NCBI GenBank assembly: GCA_937880095.1
Contig: CALFLK010000002.1
Span: forward strand, 62,001-126,000
Length of the DNA stretch: 64,000 nucleotides
Origin: an uncultured Faecalibacterium sp.
GTDB taxonomy: Bacteria; Bacillota; Clostridia; Oscillospirales; Ruminococcaceae
Reading direction: 5' to 3'
Shown: in pieces, positions 24,361-32,083 of the stretch
How the letters are laid out: each line of letters begins with the position of its first letter
Position numbering within the stretch: position 1 is the stretch's first letter
Translations under genes and position numbers: made by a program
Notes under the pieces: generated by a model
The model's input: only the letters and a program-made list of their open reading frames with translations
Told to the model about the DNA's origin: nothing
Databases searched by the model: none

Positions 24361-25218
24361 GTGAGCGCAAAGATTATAGAGGGAAAAATTCTGGCTGCAA
24401 AGGTCAAGGAAAACGTAAAAGCACAGGTCGCTGCATTGCAGGAAAAAGGTATTCTGCCTTGTCTGGCAGTGGTTCTGGTGGGTGAAAACCCGGCTTCCGC
24501 AACTTATGTTCGCGGCAAAGAGCGGGACTGCAACGAGTGCGACATTGTAAACCGCACGGTTCGTCTGCCCGAAACCACTTCGGAAGAAGAACTGCTGGCT
24601 GTGATTAAGGATTTAGCAGAGGACAAGACTGTCCATGGTATTCTGGTTCAGCTGCCGCTGCCTGCGCAGATCGACGAGGATCGCATCATTGCTGCGATTC
24701 CGCCGGAAAAGGATGTGGACGGCTTTACCGCGGAAAGCGCAGGTCGTTTGCTGATTGGTGAGCCTTGCTTCGTACCTTGCACGCCGCAGGGTGTGATTGA
24801 AATGCTGAAGAGCACCGGTGTTCCGCTGGCTGGTAAGCACGCTGTTGTGCTGGGGCGCAGCAATATCGTGGGTAAGCCCGCTGCATTGCTGCTTCTGGCA
24901 GAGGACTGCACCGTGACCATCTGCCACAGCAAAACCGAAAACCTGAAAGAAATCTGCGCACAGGCAGATATTCTGGTTGCCGCTGTAGGCAAGGCTGGCT
25001 TTGTGACAGCAGATATGATCAAACCCGGTGCACTGGTGGTGGACGTTGGTATCAACCGCAATGCAGAAGGCAAGCTGTGCGGTGATGTGGATTTTGCACC
25101 CGCAGCCGAAAAGGCTGGCTGGATCAGCCCGGTACCCGGCGGTGCAGGTCTGATGACCCGTGCAATGCTGTTGGAGAATACGGTTTCTGCCGCACGACTG
25201 CAAAACGGTCTGCTGTAA
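24361..25218 (+). CDS. folD: Methylenetetrahydrofolate dehydrogenase/cyclohydrolase
   Basis: 285 residues, GTG start at 24361 nine bases after CGGAGG. Interconverts methylene-, methenyl- and 10-formyl-THF. Visible: YVRGKERDC with the active-site Tyr and Lys, GILVQLPLPAQID, PCTPQGVIEML, and the dinucleotide-binding GRSNIVGKPAALLL; the C-terminal PVPGGAGLMTRAMLLENT is also typical. Cytosolic. An L,D-transpeptidase gene follows by 12 bases and probably shares the transcript. A TATGAT at 24313 may be the -10 box. Confidence 0.95.
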   Translation: MSAKIIEGKILAAKVKENVKAQVAALQEKGILPCLAVVLVGENPASATYVRGKERDCNECDIVNRTVRLPETTSEEELLAVIKDLAEDKTVHGILVQLPLPAQIDEDRIIAAIPPEKDVDGFTAESAGRLLIGEPCFVPCTPQGVIEMLKSTGVPLAGKHAVVLGRSNIVGKPAALLLLAEDCTVTICHSKTENLKEICAQADILVAAVGKAGFVTADMIKPGALVVDVGINRNAEGKLCGDVDFAPAAEKAGWISPVPGGAGLMTRAMLLENTVSAARLQNGLL

Positions 25219-25230
25219 CAGATAGGAGCG

Positions 25231-25797
25231 ATGAAAATGCAGGGTTTGGATTGTGGACAGCTTTTGCTGGTCAAACAGACCAGCGGTGCCGAAGGTCAGC
25301 TGGTGTGCTGTGAAAAAGGTGCAGACGGTTTGTGGACACAGGTGCTGACAGCACCGGTCTACATTGGCAAAAACGGCGTGAGTGACCATCATGTGGAAGG
25401 CGACATGGCTTCGCCTTTGGGCTTGTACCCGCTGGGTACCGCATTTTCCACCGAAGAAACCGTGCCGTTTGCCTATCCCTGCCGTACAATCGGTCCCCGC
25501 AGCTGGTGGGTGGATGACGCAGAATCTCCGCTGTATAACCAGTGGGTCGAAGCGGACGGCAAGGATGGCTTTTCCAGCGGCGAAAAAATGGATCAGATGC
25601 CTGTACACTATCACTATGGTCTGGTAGTAGAGTACAATACCGACCCCATCACACCGGGGCGGGGGAGTGCGATTTTCATTCACTGCAAGGGCGATTTGCC
25701 CTATACCCACGGCTGTGTGGCAATGGGAGAAGCAGTCATGCTGAAAGTTCTGGGCTGGCTGGATGCAAAACAACATCCGCAGGTTCTCATTCACTAA
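25231..25797 (+). CDS. L,D-transpeptidase family (YkuD) protein without signal peptide
   Basis: 188 residues. The YkuD active-site series is clear: IFIHCKGDLPYTHGCVAM, with His and the HGC catalytic Cys. GPRSWWVDDAESPLYNQWVE before it is usual in the family, where members crosslink peptidoglycan 3-3 or cap it with D-amino acids. Odd here: the N-terminus MKMQGLDCGQLLLVKQ has no signal peptide or membrane helix, although substrates would be outside. The group found in Clostridia may act on another peptide or be exported by an unknown way. Co-transcribed with folD. Confidence 0.8.
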   Translation: MKMQGLDCGQLLLVKQTSGAEGQLVCCEKGADGLWTQVLTAPVYIGKNGVSDHHVEGDMASPLGLYPLGTAFSTEETVPFAYPCRTIGPRSWWVDDAESPLYNQWVEADGKDGFSSGEKMDQMPVHYHYGLVVEYNTDPITPGRGSAIFIHCKGDLPYTHGCVAMGEAVMLKVLGWLDAKQHPQVLIH

Positions 25798-25835
25798 AAA
25801 ATACCAAAAATATTTCGAAAATGCGAAAAAACCCC

Positions 25836-25864
25836 TTGCATTCGCAGGATCTCTTTGTTATAAT
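25836..25864 (+). promoter_or_regulatory. Promoter of rplU-rpmA
   Basis: TTGCAT (25836-25841), 17-base spacer, TATAAT (25859-25864). Confidence 0.85.
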
Positions 25865-25871
25865 ATTTAAG

Positions 25872-25954
25872 CCGCATGGTGTGGGCGACAAAATGGCTTG
25901 CAACAGTAGCCTGCCCTTACTGACCAGCGAGTACTATATAAAAGGAATGATACT
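25872..25954 (+). ncRNA. Structured 5' leader of rplU (candidate L21 leader)
   Basis: About 80 bases between the promoter and rplU. Nested complementary blocks GGGC (25883-25886) with GCCC (25913-25916), and GGC (25895-25897) with GCC (25909-25911). Firmicutes rplU operons carry an L21 leader that mediates autogenous control; this has the right place and size, but I cannot confirm the family consensus. Confidence 0.5.
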
Positions 25955-26266
25955 ATGTACGCAATCATCGTTACCGGCGGTAAGCAGTACCGCGTGGAGC
26001 AGGGCGACGTTCTCTACATCGAGAAGCTGGACGTCGAGGCTGACTCCGAAGTGAAGTTCGACAAGGTCCTGGCAGTTGGCGAGGAAGGCTCTGTCAAGGT
26101 TGGCACCCCCACTGTTGAGGGCGCAACCGTTTCTGCTAAGGTCATCAAGAATGGCAAGGGCAAGAAGCTGAACATCATCACCTATCGTGCAAAGAAGCAT
26201 AGCGCACGCCGTATGGGCCACCGCCAGCCGTACACGAAGGTTGAGATCACCACTATCAACGCGTAA
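25955..26266 (+). CDS. rplU: 50S ribosomal protein L21
   Basis: 103 residues, full length, beginning MYAIIVTGGKQYRVEQGD and ending with the basic RMGHRQPYTKVEITTINA, both strong L21 signatures. Binds 23S rRNA. AAAGGAATG precedes the start. rpmA follows after 14 bases, with no gene for the L27-processing protease Prp between them, unlike most Firmicutes. Confidence 0.97.
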   Translation: MYAIIVTGGKQYRVEQGDVLYIEKLDVEADSEVKFDKVLAVGEEGSVKVGTPTVEGATVSAKVIKNGKGKKLNIITYRAKKHSARRMGHRQPYTKVEITTINA

Positions 26267-26280
26267 GGAGGGTATGCACA

Positions 26281-26532
26281 ATGGCACATAAGAAAGGCGT
26301 AGGTTCTACTAAGAACGGTCGCGACTCCGCAGCTCAGCGTCTGGGCGTGAAGCGCGCTGATGGTCAGTTCGTTCTGGCTGGCAACATTCTGGTCCGCCAG
26401 CGTGGCACCCACATTCATCCGGGTGAGAACGTGGGCATCGGCAGCGACGACACTCTGTTCGCTCTGGTCGACGGCACTGTTCGTTTCAAGCGCGTCGGCA
26501 AGACCGGCAAGAAGTGCTGCGTTGAGCAGTAA
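26281..26532 (+). CDS. rpmA: 50S ribosomal protein L27, no N-terminal extension
   Basis: 83 residues beginning MAHKKGVGSTKNGRDS, the mature L27 sequence whose N-terminus reaches the peptidyl-transferase centre. In most Firmicutes a short hydrophobic extension precedes this and is cut by Prp; here the ATG, 6 bases after AGGAGG, sits directly at the mature end. Ends at a strong terminator. Confidence 0.97.
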   Translation: MAHKKGVGSTKNGRDSAAQRLGVKRADGQFVLAGNILVRQRGTHIHPGENVGIGSDDTLFALVDGTVRFKRVGKTGKKCCVEQ

Positions 26533-26558
26533 TTCTTGCGAGAAAACTGCAAAACCGC

Positions 26559-26591
26559 GGAGCCGGGCCGTTTGGTCCGGCTCTTTTTTGT
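26559..26591 (+). terminator. Terminator after rpmA
   Basis: GAGCCGG / CCGGCTC arms followed by TTTTTT. Confidence 0.9.
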
Positions 26592-26617
26592 GAATACTAT
26601 GCGCGGAGGTATCCAAA

Positions 26618-27901
26618 ATGGCAGTACAAACCAATTTTATCGACGTCGCAACCATTTGGCTCCACGCGGGCAAGGGTGGCGACGGTGCAGTCACGTTTCA
26701 TCGTGAAAAATTCGTAGCAGCCGGCGGCCCCGATGGCGGCGATGGCGGCGATGGCGGTGATATCATCTTTGTGGCAGACCGTAACCTGTCTACCCTGATG
26801 GATTTCCGCTACAAGCGTAAATACACCGCAAAAGACGGCCAGAACGGCATGGGCCGCAAGATGCACGGCGCAGACGGCGATGATTTGATCATCAAGGTCC
26901 CCGTCGGTACCGTCATCAAAGATGCCGAAAGCGGTCTGGTCATTGCTGACCTGTCCGACGAAAAGCCTGTTGTTGTGGCTAAGGGCGGCCGTGGCGGCAA
27001 GGGCAACACCCATTTCGCAACCCCCACCCGCCAGATTCCGCGCTTTGCAAAGCCCGGTCTGCCCGGTGAGGATATGCGCGTTACCCTGGAGCTGAAGCTG
27101 ATTGCAGACGTGGGTCTGATTGGCTTCCCCAACGTTGGCAAGTCCACACTGATTTCCGTGATCAGTGCGGCAAAGCCCAAGATTGCAAACTATCACTTCA
27201 CCACGCTGGTGCCCACTCTGGGTGTGGTACGCTGCGATGAAGGCGCAAGCTTTGTCTGCGCTGACATCCCCGGCCTGATTGAAGGCGCAAGCGACGGTGT
27301 TGGTCTGGGCCATGACTTCCTGCGTCATGTTGAGCGCTGCCGTATGCTGCTGCATGTGGTGGACGTGTCCGGCTGCGAAGCACGCGACCCCAAGGAAGAT
27401 TTCGCACGCATCAACGAGGAGCTGGAAAAGTTCAGCCCCGAATTGGCTGAGCGTCCCCAGATCGTTGTGGGCAACAAGTGCGATATCGCTACCCCCGAGC
27501 AGGTGGAAGAGTTCCGCCAGTTTGTGGAAGAGCAGGGTCTGACCTTTGTGCCCATCTCTGCTGCAACCATGCAGGGCGTGCGTGAGCTGCCCGGTCTGGT
27601 TTACAACCGCCTGAAGGACATCCCGGTGATTCCTGTGTTCGAAGCACAGTATATCAAGCCGGAGAACAACATGGGCGGCCGCAAGTTCAACATCACCAAG
27701 GTGGAAGATCACGTTTGGGATGTGCAGGCACCTTGGCTGGAGCGTATTCTGGCAGGCAGCAACGTGGACGACTACGAGAGCCTGCAGTATTTCCAGCGCC
27801 AGCTGAGCGAGAGCGGCATTTTCGACGAGCTGGTTAAGCTGGGCGTCGAGGAAGACGATACCGTCCTGATTGGCGAGTATCAGTTCGACTATGTGTTCTA
27901 A
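26618..27901 (+). CDS. obgE: GTPase Obg/CgtA
   Basis: 427 residues. The N-terminal glycine-rich Obg domain (HAGKGGDGAVTFHREKF, GGPDGGDGGDGGD) is followed by the G domain: GFPNVGKST (G1), DIPGLIEGA (G3), NKCD (G4), and a C-terminal OCT domain (about 345-427). Ribosome-associated GTPase acting in 50S assembly and stress control. ATG 26618 follows GGAGGTATCC. The mini-RNase III gene follows by 13 bases, a conserved neighbour pair. Confidence 0.96.
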   Translation: MAVQTNFIDVATIWLHAGKGGDGAVTFHREKFVAAGGPDGGDGGDGGDIIFVADRNLSTLMDFRYKRKYTAKDGQNGMGRKMHGADGDDLIIKVPVGTVIKDAESGLVIADLSDEKPVVVAKGGRGGKGNTHFATPTRQIPRFAKPGLPGEDMRVTLELKLIADVGLIGFPNVGKSTLISVISAAKPKIANYHFTTLVPTLGVVRCDEGASFVCADIPGLIEGASDGVGLGHDFLRHVERCRMLLHVVDVSGCEARDPKEDFARINEELEKFSPELAERPQIVVGNKCDIATPEQVEEFRQFVEEQGLTFVPISAATMQGVRELPGLVYNRLKDIPVIPVFEAQYIKPENNMGGRKFNITKVEDHVWDVQAPWLERILAGSNVDDYESLQYFQRQLSESGIFDELVKLGVEEDDTVLIGEYQFDYVF

Positions 27902-27914
27902 GGAGGCGACAGGC

Positions 27915-28364
27915 ATGGAACAGGAATACCTGTTGTCTAAGCCGGAGTTGGATTCTGTGGATTTGCGGGAGCTTTCACCGCTTTCGCTGGCTTTCGTGGG
28001 CGATGGCGTGCTGGAACTGCTGGTGCGCCGCCGTCTGGTGGCACACAGCAAGCTGCACCCCGGCGCATTGAACGCGGTCAAGGTCAAGTATGTATCTGCC
28101 CGCGCCCAGTATAAGGAAGAAAAGCTGCTGGAGCCCATGCTCACCGAAGATGAAGTGAGCTGGTTCAAGCGTGGTCGCAATGCCAACAAGGCTACTGTGG
28201 CAAAACACGCTACCGCAGCAGAATATCGTGCATCTACTGGCTTTGAATGTCTGCTGGGCTGGCTGTATCTGTCTGGCCAGAACGAGCGCATTCTGGAGCT
28301 GTTCGATGCCATGTGGCAGATGTTCGACCCGGACGCACCGGAAGCAAAACAAACTGAAAACTAA
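27915..28364 (+). CDS. mrnC: Mini-ribonuclease III
   Basis: 149 residues. An RNase III catalytic domain without the double-stranded-RNA-binding domain: LSPLSLAFVGDGVLELLVRRRL carries the metal-binding acidic residues, KRGRNANKATVAKHATAAEYRASTGFECLLGWLYL is the MrnC signature. It matures 23S rRNA ends in Firmicutes. The start at 27915 is fixed by AGGAGG at 27901. Confidence 0.92.
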   Translation: MEQEYLLSKPELDSVDLRELSPLSLAFVGDGVLELLVRRRLVAHSKLHPGALNAVKVKYVSARAQYKEEKLLEPMLTEDEVSWFKRGRNANKATVAKHATAAEYRASTGFECLLGWLYLSGQNERILELFDAMWQMFDPDAPEAKQTEN

Positions 28365-28370
28365 CACAGA

Positions 28371-28424
28371 AAAGCCCGCTGCTTTTCGGCGTGCATCACG
28401 TCGAAGGGCAGCGGGCTTTTTGCA
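28371..28424. terminator. Bidirectional terminator between mrnC and the minus-strand small gene
   Basis: Long hairpin AAAGCCCGCTGC / GCAGCGGGCTTTTT with a paired inner part around GTGCATCAC. Confidence 0.9.
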
Positions 28425-28456
28425 GTAAGCGTGATGGGCGTTTTGCCCGTCAGAGT

Positions 28457-28633
28457 TTACTTGGAGTTCTTTGCGTTGGAGGATTTGGCGTTAGAAGCCT
28501 TGTCGCTGGCGCTCTTTACGTTGGAGCTGCTGTTCTTGGCAGAACTGCTGTTGGAAGAAGTATACTGGTTGGGGTGCTTGTTGGTGCTCTGGGTGGTACG
28601 CTTGTTGGATGCAGAATTCTTGTTCTTTTCCAT
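28457..28633 (-). CDS. 58-residue Ser/Asn/Lys-rich small protein
   Basis: Starts at 28633, 7 bases after AAAGGAG on the minus strand. Composition is almost entirely Ser, Asn, Lys, Ala and Thr (opening MEKNKNSASNKRTTQSTNKH, closing SSNAKNSK), basic, hydrophilic and presumably disordered, with repeated NAKxS units. No homology I can name; similar small Asn/Ser/Lys-rich proteins occur in clostridial genomes without known role, some spore-related by resemblance only. The only minus-strand gene in a long plus-strand run. Confidence 0.65.
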   Translation of the reverse strand: MEKNKNSASNKRTTQSTNKHPNQYTSSNSSSAKNSSSNVKSASDKASNAKSSNAKNSK

Positions 28634-28732
28634 GTTGTTTGCTCCTTTCTCAAAGCAGAGCGCTTTGCTCTGCGCATTGATATTGTTACCCCGCTGCGGG
28701 GGATTATGCATCAGACAGGAGGTTTTTTTATC

Positions 28733-30181
28733 ATGGCTCTGGAATATTTTGAACAGCGGGAACGCGCCCTTCTGGGCGACCGCTTTGATACCCTGTACAC
28801 GCCCCCGGCAGAAAAAGCTGCGCGCGGTGTAACGGTTTCTGCACTGCGCTGCACCCCGGAGCAGTTTGCTCAGTTGGTGGATTTTCCGGTGCGTCCGTCC
28901 CCGTTCTGTGCGGCGGGATTTTGCGTGGATGTGCCGGATTTCAAGCCGGGTAAGCATCCGTACCATGCAGCGGGCGTTTTCTATTCGCAGGAGCCTTCGG
29001 CATCTTCGGCAGCGCCGCTGCTGGGCGTGAAACCGGGTATGCGTGTTTTGGATACCTGTGCAGCACCGGGCGGTAAAACCAGCCAGCTGGCTACTGCATT
29101 GCAGGGTCACGGTCTTTTGGTGGCAAATGAATTTGTTGCCAGCCGTGCCGCAATCCTGAAACAAAATCTGGAGCGCATGGGCGTGCGCAATGCGGTGGTA
29201 CTGAACGAAGATACCAGCCGAATTGCAGAAGCATTGCCGGAATTTTTTGATCGTGTTCTGGTGGATGCGCCTTGCTCCGGCGAGGGTATGTTCCGCAAGG
29301 AAGAAGAAGCCAGCCGTCAGCACAGCGAAACGCTGGTGGAGCAGTGTGCAGAACTGGGCGCACAAATTCTGGATAACGCGGCTGCTGCGCTGGCACCGGG
29401 TGGTGTGATGGTGTATTCTACCTGCACCTTTGCACCGCAGGAGGACGAAGCTCAGGTGGCAGCATTTTTGGCACGTCATCCGGAATTTACCTTGCTGCCC
29501 ACATTGGAAGAAAGCCCGCTGGTTTTCGGCAGTGAGGGCGAACCCAACCGTTTGGGCGAACAGTCCGCAGATACGACCTTGATGCGCCGCATTTGGCCCT
29601 GTCAGGGTGGCGAAGGTCATTTTATCGCACGACTGCAAAAAGCAGGTGAACCACGTAAGCTGCCGCCCCTGGGTGAATTGACCGAAGAAGAAACCGCATG
29701 GCTGAATCCGAAACCCGCCAAGGGCAAAGCCAAAAAGGGCAAACCTGCCCCTAAAGGCGGAAAAGGTCAGTCTACTGGCGATGTGCTGAGTAGTTGGCAG
29801 GCATTTGCTACCGAATATTTCCCCAGCCTGACCGAAAAGCCGGCGCTGGTGCGTGGCGAAAATATTTTGCTGCCGCCGGCATTCCCCAATTTGCCGCTGC
29901 ATATTTTGCGTGCCGGTGTTCTGGCTGGCAGCGCACAGAAAGGCCGTTTTGTGCCGGAACATCATCTGTTTACCGCATACGGCGCAGACTGCACCAATCA
30001 GGAAAAGCTGACCCTTTCCGACCCACGCACCCTTGCTTATTTGAAAGGTGAGGAAATCGAAGCCAAGACCGCACAAAACGGCTGGTGCTGCGTCACAGTG
30101 GACGGTTTTGCGCTGGGCGGCGGTAAAGTATCCGGCGGACGGGTGAAAAATCACTACCCGAAAGCGCTCCGATTCGTGTAA
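28733..30181 (+). CDS. NOL1/NOP2/Sun (RsmF-type) rRNA cytosine-C5 methyltransferase
   Basis: 482 residues. The SAM-binding region VLDTCAAPGGKTSQLA, the VDAPCSGEGMFRKE loop with the first catalytic Cys and YSTCTFAPQEDEAQV with the second Cys define the Sun family. The C-terminal third, after a Lys/Pro/Gly linker near 328-345, matches the extra RsmF domain (FVPEHHLFTAYG...LAYLKGEEI...GWCCVTVDGFALGGGKVSGGRVKNHYPKALR). Methylates 16S rRNA in homologues. The start at 28733 follows AGGAGG; the frame extends back to 28391 with no site. Confidence 0.93.
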   Translation: MALEYFEQRERALLGDRFDTLYTPPAEKAARGVTVSALRCTPEQFAQLVDFPVRPSPFCAAGFCVDVPDFKPGKHPYHAAGVFYSQEPSASSAAPLLGVKPGMRVLDTCAAPGGKTSQLATALQGHGLLVANEFVASRAAILKQNLERMGVRNAVVLNEDTSRIAEALPEFFDRVLVDAPCSGEGMFRKEEEASRQHSETLVEQCAELGAQILDNAAAALAPGGVMVYSTCTFAPQEDEAQVAAFLARHPEFTLLPTLEESPLVFGSEGEPNRLGEQSADTTLMRRIWPCQGGEGHFIARLQKAGEPRKLPPLGELTEEETAWLNPKPAKGKAKKGKPAPKGGKGQSTGDVLSSWQAFATEYFPSLTEKPALVRGENILLPPAFPNLPLHILRAGVLAGSAQKGRFVPEHHLFTAYGADCTNQEKLTLSDPRTLAYLKGEEIEAKTAQNGWCCVTVDGFALGGGKVSGGRVKNHYPKALRFV

Positions 30182-30207
30182 AAGCGGGGAGAACTGCGGA
30201 TATAGCC

Positions 30208-30236
30208 TTGAACACCGCGTGGCATCGTGGTATACT
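30208..30236 (+). promoter_or_regulatory. Promoter of the YebC gene
   Basis: TTGAAC (30208-30213), 17-base spacer, TATACT (30231-30236) with extended TGG. Confidence 0.85.
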
Positions 30237-30293
30237 ATTACAGTTAGAGAAACTGCGCCCAGAAGAGCGCTTGAATAAACGGAGGAAGTACCC

Positions 30294-31031
30294 ATGTCTG
30301 GACATAGCAAATGGAACAACATTAAACGCAAGAAGGAAAAGACCGACGGCGCAAAGGCTAAGGTCTTTACCAAGGTTGGCCGCGAAATCAGCGTGGCTGT
30401 GCGCGAGGGCGGTCCCGACCCCGCTAACAACAGCAAGCTGGCTGACCTGATCAGCAAGGCTAAGCGCATGAACGTGCCCAACGACAACATTCAGCGTATC
30501 ATCAAGAAGGCTGAGGGCGGTGACAAGGAAGAGTTCGAAGCAGTTACTTACGAAGGCTACGGCGCAGGCGGCATCGCTGTCATGGTCGAGGCTCTGACCG
30601 ATAACCGCAACCGTACCGCTGCAAATATGCGCCACTACTTCGATAAGTTCGGCGGCAACCTGGGCAGCATGGGCAGCGTTGGCTTTATGTTCACCCAGAA
30701 GGGCGTTATCGTTCTGGATCTGGAGGATAAGGACGCTGACGAGGCTATGATGGACGCTCTGGATGCAGGCGCTGAGGACTTCGACGCTGGCGAAGAAGCA
30801 GCAGAAGTCATCACCGATCCCGCAGCATTCTCCGAGGTTTGCCATGCTCTGGAGGCAAAGGGCTACGACTTCATCTCTGCTGATGTTGCTATGGTGCCTT
30901 CTACCACCACTACCATCACCGATTCCGAAATCCAGACCAAGCTGACCAAGCTGTTCGACGCTCTGGACGACGACGATGATGTGCAGAACTTCTGGCACAC
31001 TCTGGAAAATGAAGACGATCTGGATCGCTGA
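30294..31031 (+). CDS. YebC/PmpR family protein
   Basis: 245 residues, beginning MSGHSKWNNIKRKKEKTDGAKAKVFTK, the family hallmark, with NVPNDNIQRIIKKAEGG and the acidic C-terminal EDDLDR. Long annotated as transcription regulators; recent work ties family members to ribosomes stalled at proline stretches. Start follows GGAGGAAGTACCC. Monocistronic between a strong promoter and a terminator. Confidence 0.95.
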   Translation: MSGHSKWNNIKRKKEKTDGAKAKVFTKVGREISVAVREGGPDPANNSKLADLISKAKRMNVPNDNIQRIIKKAEGGDKEEFEAVTYEGYGAGGIAVMVEALTDNRNRTAANMRHYFDKFGGNLGSMGSVGFMFTQKGVIVLDLEDKDADEAMMDALDAGAEDFDAGEEAAEVITDPAAFSEVCHALEAKGYDFISADVAMVPSTTTTITDSEIQTKLTKLFDALDDDDDVQNFWHTLENEDDLDR

Positions 31032-31049
31032 TTTTTCCCAATAACAATG

Positions 31050-31094
31050 CAAAAGGCTGTACCGCAGATTTTCTGTGGTGCAGCCTTTTTTGTT
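31050..31094 (+). terminator. Terminator after YebC
   Basis: AAAAGGCTGtACCGCAGA / TCTGTGGTGCAGCCTTTTTT hairpin. Confidence 0.92.
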
Positions 31095-31116
31095 TCGATA
31101 GAAAATCGTAAGGAAA

Positions 31117-31132
31117 CTTAAATAATTCTTAA
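31117..31132 (+). promoter_or_regulatory. Direct repeat CTTAA-N6-CTTAA upstream of the two-component operon
   Basis: CTTAA at 31117-31121 and 31128-31132, one helical turn apart, about 85 bases before the response regulator. OmpR/PhoB-type regulators bind such repeats, so autoregulation is possible. A TACAAT at 31168-31173 may be the -10 box; no -35 at normal spacing. Confidence 0.4.
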
Positions 31133-31214
31133 GGCTCTTGCATCTTTTTTGTTAAGAAAAAGACTGTTACAATAAAGACACAAAAGAAAGCGCGCTGGAA
31201 GTTGAGGTATGAGT

Positions 31215-31928
31215 ATGGAATCTATTTTGATTTGCGATGATAATAAAGAGATTGTGGATGCCCTGAAAATCTATCTTGGCACGGTTGGCTACACCCTGTA
31301 TACGGCGGCAAACGGTGTGGAAGCATTGGATGTTGTGGACAACCACCCAATCGACTTGATTTTGATGGATATTATGATGCCCGGTATGGACGGCTTGACC
31401 GCTACGGCACAGCTGCGGGAAAAGGGGAATATCCCCATTATCCTGCTCACCGCCAAAAGCGAAGAAGGCGACATGATTCTGGGGTTGGAGATGGGCGCAG
31501 ACGACTATATTACAAAGCCGTTCCGCCCGATGGAGCTGCTGGCTCGTGTAAAAAGTACCTTGCGCCGGTATAAACAACTTGGCGGTGCTGCAAAAGAAGT
31601 ACCGGAAGGCGTCTTGCAGGTGGGCGGTCTTGCTCTGAATGATGAGCAGAAAATAGTTACGCTGGAGGGTGAACCCGTCAGCCTGACTCCGCTGGAATTT
31701 AAGCTGCTGCACTTTTTGATGCAGCACCCCGGTCAGGTATTTTCCGGGAAAAAGCTGTATCAGCAGGTCTGGGAGGAAGAAACCCTCTCCGGCGAAGGCG
31801 CAGTGGCAGTACATATTCGACACCTGCGGGAAAAGCTGGAAATCGACCCGGCAAACCCGCGTTTGATTCAGGTTGTTTGGGGGCAGGGCTATAAACTGGT
31901 CCAGCCCAAAGTGAGAAATGAGGGATAA
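31215..31928 (+). CDS. OmpR-family response regulator
   Basis: 237 residues from the second ATG (MESILICDDNKEIV), chosen because GAGG sits 7 bases before it and only 1 base before the ATG at 31209. Receiver domain with the acidic pocket at DD, phospho-Asp52 in MDIMMPGMDG, Thr in LLTAKS and Lys in YITKPF; a winged-helix DNA-binding domain (about 135-235) with LTPLEFKLLHFLMQHPGQVFS. VanR-like. It is cognate to the kinase at 32080, with a tiny ORF between them. Confidence 0.93.
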   Translation: MESILICDDNKEIVDALKIYLGTVGYTLYTAANGVEALDVVDNHPIDLILMDIMMPGMDGLTATAQLREKGNIPIILLTAKSEEGDMILGLEMGADDYITKPFRPMELLARVKSTLRRYKQLGGAAKEVPEGVLQVGGLALNDEQKIVTLEGEPVSLTPLEFKLLHFLMQHPGQVFSGKKLYQQVWEEETLSGEGAVAVHIRHLREKLEIDPANPRLIQVVWGQGYKLVQPKVRNEG

Positions 31929-31930
31929 CC

Positions 31931-32083
31931 ATGAGAAAGAGTAAAACAAATCTGGCACGCTATGGCAGAACAGCACAAACAGAAAAGCTGCTGCATCTGG
32001 CGGGCGCACTGGCAGCGGTCAGCGGCGTATTTACGCTGATTTCGCTGGCACAAAAACAAATGGGCAGGGGGTGTACACGATGA
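31931..32083 (+). CDS. 50-residue membrane-anchored small protein between regulator and kinase
   Basis: ATG 31931, two bases after the regulator's stop, to TGA 32083. Sequence begins MRKSKTNLARYGRTAQ, has one hydrophobic stretch of about 20 residues (LLHLAGALAAVSGVFTLISLA) and a short tail. Its stop overlaps the kinase start (ATGA at 32080-32083), so translation is coupled. The GAGGGATAACC before it is a usable ribosome site. Function unknown; it could be a small regulator of the kinase. Confidence 0.6.
   Translation: MRKSKTNLARYGRTAQTEKLLHLAGALAAVSGVFTLISLAQKQMGRGCTR

Noticed and set aside
21842..24370. Minus-strand open frame of 842 codons opposite yfmF-yfmH-lgt
   Set aside because: It lies wholly antisense to three clear genes, has a Gln/His/Cys-rich composition typical of shadow frames, and no ribosome site.
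28634..30490. Upstream part of the long minus-strand frame ending at 28457
   Set aside because: Antisense to the RsmF-like gene; only the last 58 codons have a ribosome site and a promoter-proximal position.
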